Assembly: GCA_903872255.1 (NCBI GenBank)
Contig: CAIQJW010000037.1
Span: forward strand, 1 to 15,696
Direction of reading: 5' to 3'
DNA length: 15,696 nucleotides
Origin: an uncultured delta proteobacterium
Lineage (GTDB): Bacteria > Desulfobacterota > Syntrophorhabdia > Syntrophorhabdales > Syntrophorhabdaceae
Shown: positions 7,695-13,828 of the stretch, piece after piece
Layout: every line of letters starts with the position of its first letter
How positions within the stretch are numbered: the stretch's first letter is position 1
Program-made: the position numbers and the translations under genes
Notes under the pieces: generated by a model
Seen by the model: only the letters and a program-made list of their open reading frames with translations
What the model was told of the DNA's origin: nothing
The model's database searches: none

Positions 7695-7723
7695 ATAGTA
7701 ATCAAAAGGGACTATCATGTCAA
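7695..7723 (-). promoter_or_regulatory. Sigma70-type promoter of gap-pgk-tpiA-secG-tRNA-Leu
   Basis: On the minus strand a perfect -35 TTGACA (7723-7718) is followed by a 17-base spacer and -10 TACTAT (7700-7695, four of six consensus bases). Transcription should start near 7688, giving a leader of about 20 bases that holds an A7 run and the GGGGAGG ribosome site of gap. No operator or riboswitch is visible. Confidence 0.75.
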
Positions 7724-7756
7724 CCTATTAATCATACCGGACGGCACCGAGAGGAC

Positions 7757-7835
7757 GGGTAATGGGTAATAGGTTATAGGTAATGGAAAGAAGGCCGGAT
7801 TACAGGCGATGGAGGGTTTTTACCCATTACCTATT
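7757..7835. repeat. GGGTAAT-type heptamer repeats in opposite orientation
   Basis: Four imperfect 7-base units, GGGTAAT GGGTAAT AGGTTAT AGGTAAT, run from 7757 to 7784. Two inverted units, ACCCATT ACCTATT, run from 7822 to 7835. The arms ATAGGTAATGG (7776-7786) and CCATTACCTAT (7824-7834) can form an 11-bp stem with a 37-base loop. On the plus strand the second arm runs into eight T residues. The right arm overlaps the last codons and stop of pgsA. It may end transcription between the two units or be an extragenic repetitive element. It does not look like a standard minus-strand intrinsic terminator. Confidence 0.75.
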
Positions 7836-8384
7836 TTTTTTCAGCGTAACGATGCCGCCTATTACGTAGTGTGTTCCGGAAACAATTGTTGAGAGGGCCG
7901 TTGCGGTGAAAAGGAGCAGGTTATATTCCCGAAGCACGCTGTTGCCGGCCGACCAGAGTGCATACAGGATAGTAGCTATCTGTAATGCGGTTGTGACCTT
8001 GCCGAAAATTGTAGGCCTCGGCTTGACGTTATTGGCATAACGGTAAAGTATCAGGTAGCCGACGGCGATCACGATATCCCTGCCGAGAACGAGTACTGTC
8101 AGCCATATTGGGACAATGCCGACGATATAGAGCATTCCAAATGCAGAAACGAGCATTGTCTTATCAGCGATCGGATCGAGATAGGCACCGAGCTCGGTCT
8201 TCCAGCTCATGACCCGCGCGATAAACCCGTCGAGAAGATCGCTGATCCCCTGGATGAGAAAGAGGTACAGGGCGAGGCGCAGTCTTCCCTGATAGACGGC
8301 ATATATAAAATAGAATGTGATAAAAAAACGGAATATTGAAATAATATTCGGGAGATTTATGACCCGGGTTGCTTTATCTCTCAT
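7827..8384 (-). CDS. pgsA: CDP-alcohol phosphatidyltransferase, probably phosphatidylglycerophosphate synthase
   Basis: This is a membrane enzyme that probably joins CDP-diacylglycerol and glycerol 3-phosphate to give phosphatidylglycerol phosphate. The full family motif D-x2-D-G-x2-A-R-x8-G-x3-D-x3-D is present in DLLDGFIARVMS and TELGAYLDPIADK and forms the metal and substrate site. Several hydrophobic helices flank it, including the segment from IISIFRFFITFYFIY onward, and the N-terminal INLPNIISIFR resembles the start of PgsA proteins. Length is 185 residues, normal for the family. The start overlaps the last 11 bases of dnaB, so translation is probably coupled. AGGA lies only 2 bases before the ATG, a weak site. 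The exact alcohol substrate cannot be proved from sequence, since other CDP-alcohol transferases share the motif. It ends inside the heptamer repeat region and closes the queA-to-pgsA gene series. Confidence 0.85.
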   Translation of the reverse strand: MRDKATRVINLPNIISIFRFFITFYFIYAVYQGRLRLALYLFLIQGISDLLDGFIARVMSWKTELGAYLDPIADKTMLVSAFGMLYIVGIVPIWLTVLVLGRDIVIAVGYLILYRYANNVKPRPTIFGKVTTALQIATILYALWSAGNSVLREYNLLLFTATALSTIVSGTHYVIGGIVTLKKNR

Positions 8385-9762
8385 AATCCTGGTAGTAATT
8401 CCTGAACGTGGCGCACTTGTCGATGAAACTTAATGTCACGGTATCGATCGGACCGTTCCGCTGCTTTCCGATGATGACCTCCGCCATACCCTTATTATCT
8501 TCCCTGTCTTTATTATACACCTCATCGCGGTATATGAAGAGTATGACGTCGGCATCCTGCTCGATAGCCCCCGATTCCCTGAGGTCTGCAAGGCGCGGCC
8601 TTTTATTGTCTTTTTCGCGGCTCTCCGGTGACCTGTTAAGCTGGGAAATGGCGATAACGGGAATAGCCAACTCCTTCGCGAGTGCCTTCAGGAACCGGGA
8701 GATCTCCGATATCTCCTGCTCACGTCGTTCCGTACCGCTTCTGCCCCGCATGAGCTGGAGATAATCGACTATGATAAGACCTACGTTATGTTCTTTTTTC
8801 AACCGGCGCGAGCGGGCCCGCAATTCCATTACCGAAAGGGCGGGAGAATCATCGATGAACAGGTGCGCCTCGGTCAGTCTTCCCGCAGCCGTGGCAAGCT
8901 TCGGCCATTCCTCGCCGGAAAAAGTCCCGGTCCGGAGCTTTGAATGCTCGATCTCTGATTCCGAACTGAGAAGCCGTGTAACGAGCTGCTCCTTGGACAT
9001 TTCCATCGAGAATATCCCGACGGGCACGGGGTTTTCATGCATTGTTGAAACATGCTGGGCTATATTCATGGAAAATGCCGTCTTGCCCATGCTCGGCCTG
9101 CCTGCGACAATGATAAGGTCTGAAGGCTGAAGACCACTGGTAAGCTTGTCGAGATCGGTAAAACCCGTGGGGACCCCGGTTACGGCCTGTTTTTTCTTGT
9201 AAAGCCTTTCTATCAGCTTGATGCTGTCATGAATGAAATCCTTGACGGGCAGGAAGCTCTTCTTGAGCTTATTTTCAGACACTTCGAAAATGAGTTTTTC
9301 GGCCTCGTCGACATATGTGTCAATATCCGTTTCGGTGTCGTAGCCTTTTTCGATTATCTCCGTGGCAGCCTTTATAAGGGATCTTACGAGTGCTTTTTCC
9401 TTGACGATCTTTGCATAATAGGCAATGTTCGCTGCAGACGGCATGAGGTCGACGAGCGTGTTCAGGTAGGTTATGCCGCCTATGTTCTCGAGAATGCCCC
9501 TGTCTTTGGCCAGGCTGCTGACAGTTAAGAGGTCTATCGCATCATTCTTTTCAGAAAGATGCATCATCAGTTCATATATCTTGCCGTGCACGTCCCGATA
9601 AAAATCAAATGGCCCGATAATGTCAGCCACTTTATTGATCGATTCCGGATCGACGAGAAGGCCGCCGAGCAATGATTGCTCGACCTCTATATTTTGAGGC
9701 GGGACCCGCAATCTGGCTGCGGGATCTTTGGAATCCCTGCTATTTTTTACAATCCGGGGCAT
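8374..9762 (-). CDS. dnaB: Replicative DNA helicase DnaB
   Basis: DnaB is the hexameric 5'-3' helicase that unwinds DNA at the replication fork and recruits primase. The 462-residue protein has the DnaB N-terminal domain (about 22-125, with NIEVEQSLLGGLLVD), a linker, and a RecA-type ATPase domain. Walker A is GRPSMGKT at 221-228. Further motifs are GIFSMEMSKEQL, the Walker B region LIIVDYLQLM, SQLNRSPE, and LADLRESGAIEQDADVI. No intein is present. The ATG follows the rplI stop directly (TAAATG), with GAGG inside the end of rplI as ribosome site. The rpsF-ssb-rpsR-rplI-dnaB order is widespread in bacteria. Confidence 0.97.
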   Translation of the reverse strand: MPRIVKNSRDSKDPAARLRVPPQNIEVEQSLLGGLLVDPESINKVADIIGPFDFYRDVHGKIYELMMHLSEKNDAIDLLTVSSLAKDRGILENIGGITYLNTLVDLMPSAANIAYYAKIVKEKALVRSLIKAATEIIEKGYDTETDIDTYVDEAEKLIFEVSENKLKKSFLPVKDFIHDSIKLIERLYKKKQAVTGVPTGFTDLDKLTSGLQPSDLIIVAGRPSMGKTAFSMNIAQHVSTMHENPVPVGIFSMEMSKEQLVTRLLSSESEIEHSKLRTGTFSGEEWPKLATAAGRLTEAHLFIDDSPALSVMELRARSRRLKKEHNVGLIIVDYLQLMRGRSGTERREQEISEISRFLKALAKELAIPVIAISQLNRSPESREKDNKRPRLADLRESGAIEQDADVILFIYRDEVYNKDREDNKGMAEVIIGKQRNGPIDTVTLSFIDKCATFRNYYQDYER

Positions 9763-10215
9763 TTAAGCCTCTTCTTTTTCCACCTCGATCCTGACCTCGG
9801 CATTTACCTCAGGCTGAAGATGGATAACGACCGTGTGACCGCCCGTTATTTTTATCGGTTCTTCGAGACGGACCGATTTTTTATCGATTTCCACGCCCGT
9901 GGACGACTTGACTGCTTCAACAATGTCTTTATGGGTGACAGAGCCGAACAATCTGCCGTCTTCACCGGCTTTCTTTTTGATCGTAAGTGTGACTTCCTGT
10001 AATCTGGTCTTGAGCTCTTCGGCTGTCTGAAAATCGCGTGCCTTTTTATTCGAAACGCTCCGGACAATATTCTCAAAGCGCGCTACGTTGCCCTGCGTTG
10101 CAGGAATAGCGAAGCCCTTGGGAACGAGGAAATTCCTTCCGTAACCGTCCCGGACATTAACGGTATCGCCCTTCTTCCCTGTACCCTGGACATCTTCAAT
10201 GAGTATAATCTTCAT
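9763..10215 (-). CDS. rplI: Large-subunit ribosomal protein bL9
   Basis: L9 binds 23S rRNA with its N-terminal domain and reaches outward through a long helix to a C-terminal domain. The 150-residue protein shows the N-terminal signature MKIILIEDVQGTGKKGD and the segment VRDGYGRNFLVPKGFAIPAT. The charged connecting helix lies around 55-80, and the C-terminal domain has GRLFGSVT and EEPIKITG. A GTG codon precedes the ATG at 10215, but family alignment favours the ATG (MKI), with GGAGG 8 bases upstream. It lies 14 bases after rpsR and abuts dnaB. Confidence 0.97.
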   Translation of the reverse strand: MKIILIEDVQGTGKKGDTVNVRDGYGRNFLVPKGFAIPATQGNVARFENIVRSVSNKKARDFQTAEELKTRLQEVTLTIKKKAGEDGRLFGSVTHKDIVEAVKSSTGVEIDKKSVRLEEPIKITGGHTVVIHLQPEVNAEVRIEVEKEEA

Positions 10216-10229
10216 CACATGTGCCTCCG

Positions 10230-10496
10230 TTATTTCAATAATGTTGTAAAGGGCAGAAAGGCGATGTGCCGGGCCATCTTTATAGCCTCTTTAAGCTTGC
10301 GCTGGTGGTTGGCACATGTGCCCGTCATTCTTCTGGGCATGATCTTGCCTCTTTCTGTGATGAATGATTTCAGGAGCTTCGGATCTTTATAGTCAATTGC
10401 CAGATTGGCGTCCTGGCAGAATCTGCAAACCCGTCTTCTTACATAGACCCTTTTCTTCGGTGAATCCGACCGTGTTGTCCTCATTGGTCTTGGCAT
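10230..10496 (-). CDS. rpsR: Small-subunit ribosomal protein bS18, cysteine-containing form
   Basis: S18 binds as a partner of S6 on the platform of the 30S subunit. The 88-residue protein has the S18 core, with FCQDANLAIDYKDPKLLKSF, split here as DANLAIDYKD and KLLKSFITERGKI, then RRMTGTCANHQRKL and the C-terminal ARHIAFLPF. Cys24, Cys27, Cys61 and His64 (CxxC and CxxH) suggest the zinc-binding 'C+' form. The ATG is 4 bases after the preceding gene's stop, with GGAGG at the end of that gene. The C-terminus is short (TTLLK). S6 and S18 lie in the same unit, which suits their 1:1 complex. Confidence 0.96.
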   Translation of the reverse strand: MPRPMRTTRSDSPKKRVYVRRRVCRFCQDANLAIDYKDPKLLKSFITERGKIMPRRMTGTCANHQRKLKEAIKMARHIAFLPFTTLLK

Positions 10497-10500
10497 CTAT

Positions 10501-10770
10501 TTATTCCTCCATCCAAACAATTTTTTTTACTTTAAGTTTTACCATCTCCCCGGTCGGCAGCTTTTTCCGTACAAGCATACCCGATACCATCACGCCGCTT
10601 CCGATCGCCGCATCGATGTGTGGTTCCGATGAACCGCCCCGGCATTCAACATCGATGAGAAAACCTCCGTCTGTGACCCGGAGAGGAAACGACATATACT
10701 TCTCCCCCCGGGGGGTATAGGCGATCTTAGGCCTGACTTCGACCTTTCCCGTCATAAAAACCCTGTTCAT
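10501..10770 (-). CDS. Short OB-fold single-stranded DNA-binding (SSB/PriB-like) protein
   Basis: The 89-residue protein has the N-terminal pattern of SSB/PriB OB folds (MNRVFMTGKVEVRPKI, then YMSFPLRVTD), a strand with FLIDVECRG, and VMVSGMLVRKKL followed by the last strand LKVKKIVWMEE. It sits exactly where many bacteria have ssb and gamma/betaproteobacteria have priB, between rpsF and rpsR. It is much shorter than a normal SSB of about 150-180 residues. It lacks the flexible Gly/Pro-rich tail and acidic DDDIPF-type tip that recruits partner proteins. It is therefore unlikely to be the main SSB. A PriB-like role in replication restart or a specialised ssDNA-binding role is inferred. The ATG overlaps the rpsF stop by one base (TGATG). 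Confidence 0.75.
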   Translation of the reverse strand: MNRVFMTGKVEVRPKIAYTPRGEKYMSFPLRVTDGGFLIDVECRGGSSEPHIDAAIGSGVMVSGMLVRKKLPTGEMVKLKVKKIVWMEE

Positions 10771-11120
10771 CAGAACTCGCCTTCGAGCTCATCAAACACA
10801 ACCGCATCCGGCGGTTTCTTCGGGCCTTCGCTCGCACCATCGACAACAACGAACATATGCCTCAAAACAGGGTCGAGTGTCCTGTAGAATTTTGCCATTG
10901 TCGCTACAGACCCTTCGTCCATATCGAGCAGGAAAAAATAATAATGGCCTCTGTCTTTCTTCTTTATTGGATAAGCGAGCTTTCGCACTGCCCAGTCATC
11001 GAGTTTCACAATCGCTGCGCCCGCTTTCTCCAGGTTGCCATGGATCCTCTTCATGAGATCGTCTTCGTCCTCTTTTGCGAGGTCAGGGCTGAGCACAACA
11101 ATATTCTCATATCTTCCCAC
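10770..11120 (-). CDS. rpsF: Small-subunit ribosomal protein bS6
   Basis: S6 is a 30S platform protein that assembles with S18. The 116-residue product begins MGRYENIVVLSPDL and shows VKLDDWAVRKLAYPIKKKDRG (in part: DDWAVRKLAYPIKKK), GHYYFFLLDM, and the acidic C-terminal tail ending DELEGEF. The start is GTG, with AAAGGAG 8 bases upstream; the nearest ATG is out of frame. Only 18 bases separate it from yajC, so there is no room for the separate structured S6:S18 leader that regulates this operon in some bacteria, unless that element lies inside yajC. Confidence 0.95.
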   Translation of the reverse strand: MGRYENIVVLSPDLAKEDEDDLMKRIHGNLEKAGAAIVKLDDWAVRKLAYPIKKKDRGHYYFFLLDMDEGSVATMAKFYRTLDPVLRHMFVVVDGASEGPKKPPDAVVFDELEGEF

Positions 11121-11138
11121 GATTTATTCTCCTTTCAC

Positions 11139-11453
11139 TCAAGTCTTCTGATACTGAACTACAGTACCTTTGTCAATTTTAACACGAACTTTTTCGGCAA
11201 TTTCAATAGTAACACTGTCGTCGGAAATTCCCGTTATTGTACCATACAAACCACCCGATGTGATAACTTTATCTCCCTTCTTCAGATTAGCGAGAAAATC
11301 TTTGTGCTGCTTGGCTCTCTTCTGCTGGGGACGGATAAGAATAAAGTAAAAAATGGCAAAAACCGCCGCGATAAAAATAAGCGACATATAGCTGCCGCCG
11401 CCCTGACCTCCGGCTGCCGGATTGTTACCCATTGCATACGCTACACCTGTCAT
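11139..11453 (-). CDS. yajC: Preprotein translocase subunit YajC
   Basis: YajC is a small single-helix inner-membrane protein found with the SecDF complex. From the ATG at 11453 the product has 104 residues: a short Gly-rich periplasmic start (GNNPAAGGQGGG), one strongly hydrophobic helix (about 23-41, ending in YFILIRPQQKRAKQH, the family signature), then a soluble domain with LKKGDKVITSGGLYGTI. An upstream in-frame ATG at 11471 lies on the far side of a perfect 10-base Shine-Dalgarno (AAGGAGGTGA, 11468-11459) that serves the 11453 start, so the longer form is rejected. The gene begins inside the last 29 bases of tgt. Unusually, secD and secF do not follow; rpsF does. Confidence 0.94.
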   Translation of the reverse strand: MTGVAYAMGNNPAAGGQGGGSYMSLIFIAAVFAIFYFILIRPQQKRAKQHKDFLANLKKGDKVITSGGLYGTITGISDDSVTIEIAEKVRVKIDKGTVVQYQKT

Positions 11454-12561
11454 CTGATTCACCTCCTTCATATCGTAATTTGAAATCGTGATAAAAAGAC
11501 CCGAATGTGCCCGTCTTCACGGCATCACGGACCTTTCTCATAAATTCCATATAAAAATGCACATTGTGGACCGTATTCAGATAAAAGCTTGTCAATTCGT
11601 GCGAGACGACAAGATGCCTTAAATAGGCCCGCGAATATGTCCTGCATGTATAACACGAACAACCTTCATCGATCGGCCCGTTATCTTCGGTAAAGCGGGC
11701 GTTCTTTATATTGATCCTGCCGTCCCATGTGAACAGGCCGCCGTTACGGGCGAACCGGGTCGGGATGATGCAGTCGAACATATCGACCCCCCTCTTTACA
11801 CCTTCGAGAAGGTCTTCGGGCAAACCAACGCCCATCATATACCGTGGTTTATCTGACGGCATAAGGTCAATGACCGTATCGACCATATCCCACATCAGGC
11901 TTTTCGGTTCACCCACGCTTAATCCGCCGATAGCGAAACCGTCAAAATCGAGGGAAAGTATATCGTGAGCGGACCGTATCCGCAATTCAGGGTAAAAACC
12001 GCCCTGGATTATCCCGAAAAGTTTCTGCGGGCCATCCGTTTTGGCCTCAAGACATCTCTTTGCCCAGCGCGTTGTCAATTCAACTGAATCGCGCGTATAT
12101 TCAAAAGTCGACGGATAGGACACGCATTCGTCGAGGCACATCGCCACATCGGCCCCGATATTCTCCTGTACGTGCACCATCTTTTCCGGGGCAAGAAAGT
12201 GCCGCGAACCGTCAATATGGGATTGAAAGAGAACGCCGTCCTCTTTTATCTCCCGCAGCACTCCCAGGCTGAATATCTGGTAGCCACCGCTATCGGTAAG
12301 AATGGCCCCGTCCCATCCGGAAAACCTGTGAAGCCCGCCCAACCTTTTGATGCGCTCGTCACCGGGACGCAGATAGAGATGATATGCGTTCGACAGGATC
12401 ATTTTGACGCCCAGTTCCGTAAGTTGCTGGTGGGTCATTGCCTTGACGACACCCTGTGTACCCACGGGCATGAAGACGGGGGTGTCTATCTGGCCGTGGC
12501 CTGTCAAAAGCCGTCCCGAACGGGCTTTCCCGTCATTATGATCGATCTCTATCGCTTTCAT
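11425..12561 (-). CDS. tgt: tRNA-guanine transglycosylase (queuine/preQ1)
   Basis: Tgt exchanges guanine-34 for preQ1 in tRNAs with GUN anticodons, the first tRNA-level step of queuosine synthesis. The 378-residue protein shows catalytic Asp90 in LTDSGGYQIFSL, substrate-pocket segments IIQGG and GGLSVGEP, and nucleophile Asp263 in DMFDCIIPTRFARNGG. The zinc site is Cys301, Cys303, Cys306 and His332, with spacing as in the well-studied Zymomonas enzyme. The ATG overlaps the queA stop (ATGA). The last 29 bases also encode the start of yajC, and they carry its Shine-Dalgarno in codons for Tyr-Glu-Gly-Gly-Glu. The C-terminus, DDRCSVCNG, contains a CxxC pair that may simply follow from this overlap. 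Confidence 0.97.
   Translation of the reverse strand: MKAIEIDHNDGKARSGRLLTGHGQIDTPVFMPVGTQGVVKAMTHQQLTELGVKMILSNAYHLYLRPGDERIKRLGGLHRFSGWDGAILTDSGGYQIFSLGVLREIKEDGVLFQSHIDGSRHFLAPEKMVHVQENIGADVAMCLDECVSYPSTFEYTRDSVELTTRWAKRCLEAKTDGPQKLFGIIQGGFYPELRIRSAHDILSLDFDGFAIGGLSVGEPKSLMWDMVDTVIDLMPSDKPRYMMGVGLPEDLLEGVKRGVDMFDCIIPTRFARNGGLFTWDGRINIKNARFTEDNGPIDEGCSCYTCRTYSRAYLRHLVVSHELTSFYLNTVHNVHFYMEFMRKVRDAVKTGTFGSFYHDFKLRYEGGESDDRCSVCNG
11459..11468 (-). promoter_or_regulatory. Perfect 10-base Shine-Dalgarno of yajC inside tgt
   Basis: AAGGAGGTGA on the minus strand is complementary to the full 16S anti-Shine-Dalgarno. It lies 5 bases before the ATG at 11453, with the reading frame of tgt running through it. 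It settles the yajC start and allows strong, independent initiation within the overlap. Confidence 0.85.
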
Positions 12562-13577
12562 GATATAAACATCGCATCCCCGTAACTGTAAAACCTGTAT
12601 CCCCCGGATATCGCTTCTTCGTAGGCCTTCCTGAGACCGTCAGTTCCCATAAAGGACGCGACGAGCATGAGCGGGGTCGAACGGGGAAGGTGAAAATTCG
12701 TTATCAGTGCATCGACTGCGCTGAATTTATATCCCGGATAAATAAAAAGCTCCGTTTGGCCTTGAGGCAGGGCATTGCCGTTTGCCTGAAAGACTGTCTC
12801 GAGCGTCCGGACGGAGCTTGTCCCGCAGGCGACTATGCGGCGGCCGCTGCCTCGCGCATCCTTAAGAAATACTCGTGACGCCTCGTCCAATTCATACTGC
12901 TCGCCATGCATCCGATGCTCTTCAAGGGTTTCGGTATGAATAAGGGAAAAGGTGCCGATCCCTATATGAAGGGTTATTTTCACGATATCGACACCAAGCG
13001 AACGTATATCGCCCAATAGCTGGTCGGAAAAATGGAAACCGGCGGTAGGAGCGGCTATCGATCCGCTATTCTCTGCATACACCGTCTGATAGCGGTCAAA
13101 ATCCTCCGTACCGTTCGCCCCGTTTCGTTTGATATAGGGGGGCAGCGGCATCTTTCCGAATTTGCGCATGATCTCGTCAGCCTGCGCGGCCGAAGCAAAG
13201 GATATCACCATGAGATCGTTCTGCCACTCGAGGCTGGCAGAGTATTCCCCGATTGTAACCGGAATGGCCGTTTTGCCTTTGCCGATACCGCGCGCCAGGC
13301 ATTCCCACGAACCATTGCCGAGATGCTTGACAAGAAGAATGTCGAGGTGACCGCCTGTCGCTTTCCGGACGTTAAGGCGGGCCGGGAATACCTTGCTGTC
13401 ATTCAAGACGAGAACATCATCTTCGCGGAAATATGCGGCAATATCTGAAAAATGCCGGTGCTCGATCCTTCCCGTTGCCCTGTCACAGGCAAGCAGGCGC
13501 GATCGCGACCTATCGCCCGATGGGTGCTGGGCGATCATGTCCCGCGGCAGATCATAATCAAATTCATCTACTCTCAT
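12558..13577 (-). CDS. queA: S-adenosylmethionine:tRNA ribosyltransferase-isomerase
   Basis: QueA moves and rearranges the ribosyl part of S-adenosylmethionine onto preQ1 at tRNA position 34, giving epoxyqueuosine, the step after Tgt. The 339-residue protein shows the family start (FDYDLPRDMIAQHP, with LNDSKVFPARL after it), PTAGFHFSDQLL, HIGIGTFSLIHTETLEEHRM, CGTSSVRTLET and the C-terminal ITNFHLPRSTPLMLVASF. The ATG has no good Shine-Dalgarno, only ACGAG nearby. A five-codon frame (ATG at 13588) ends in an ATGA overlap with it, which might supply ribosomes. It is the first gene of the long minus-strand unit, and its stop overlaps the tgt start. Confidence 0.97.
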   Translation of the reverse strand: MRVDEFDYDLPRDMIAQHPSGDRSRSRLLACDRATGRIEHRHFSDIAAYFREDDVLVLNDSKVFPARLNVRKATGGHLDILLVKHLGNGSWECLARGIGKGKTAIPVTIGEYSASLEWQNDLMVISFASAAQADEIMRKFGKMPLPPYIKRNGANGTEDFDRYQTVYAENSGSIAAPTAGFHFSDQLLGDIRSLGVDIVKITLHIGIGTFSLIHTETLEEHRMHGEQYELDEASRVFLKDARGSGRRIVACGTSSVRTLETVFQANGNALPQGQTELFIYPGYKFSAVDALITNFHLPRSTPLMLVASFMGTDGLRKAYEEAISGGYRFYSYGDAMFIS

Positions 13578-13634
13578 AACTCGTACATACCGTTAATTTG
13601 TCTATAATCTTTCCGGCCCGTATGGTGCCATTGT

Positions 13635-13678
13635 CCGGACGGATAAGAGCAAAAAACCCCCTTCAGGCCGTCCGGCCT
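13635..13678. repeat. Inverted repeats in the queA leader with alternative pairings
   Basis: CCGGACGG (13635-13642) and CCGTCCGG (13668-13675) form an 8-bp stem around a 25-base loop that contains A6C5 on the plus strand, or G5T6 on the queA strand. The second arm is also part of a tight hairpin AGGCC-GTCC-GGCCT (13665-13678), followed on the plus strand by TTTT. The two structures exclude each other, as in attenuators. Both lie between the proposed queA transcription start and its ATG. Confidence 0.6.
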
Positions 13679-13695
13679 TTTCAAAACAGGTTAAT

Positions 13696-13724
13696 TTTAT
13701 AACAGATTATCCCGATATTCGCAA
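13696..13724 (-). promoter_or_regulatory. Extended -10 promoter of the queA-to-pgsA unit
   Basis: On the minus strand -35 TTGCGA (13724-13719, four of six) is followed by a 17-base spacer ending in TGT and -10 TATAAA (13701-13696, five of six). The TG one base before the -10 gives an extended element. Transcription would begin near 13689, leaving a leader of about 110 bases with the inverted repeats described separately. The rest of the 250-base gap to the divergent gene at 13829 holds a 7-bp inverted repeat, CCCGATA (13711-13717) and TATCGGG (13754-13760), around and beyond the -35, a possible operator. No clear promoter was found for the plus-strand gene. Confidence 0.65.
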
Positions 13725-13828
13725 ATCAATTAGCAGGTTACGCACCACGCCCCTATCGGGCAGGTCCGGCTTGCGATTATGCTTGTAAACAAACCTGGCT
13801 TTATTTTAAACTTTCCAAGGATTTTACT

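Noticed and set aside
9676..11483. Plus-strand ORFs of 108 and 208 codons over rplI/dnaB and rpsF/yajC
   Set aside because: Both lie wholly antisense to clear ribosomal and translocase genes and show no recognisable domain.
13665..13682. Intrinsic terminator AGGCC-GTCC-GGCCT-TTT on the plus strand
   Set aside because: No plus-strand gene is transcribed into it, the stem is only 5 bp and the T run is short. It is described only as part of the leader inverted repeats.
13578..13689. preQ1 riboswitch in the queA leader
   Set aside because: The context is right, but the short preQ1-I hairpin with an A-rich pseudoknot tail was not found by eye. A covariance-model search would settle it.
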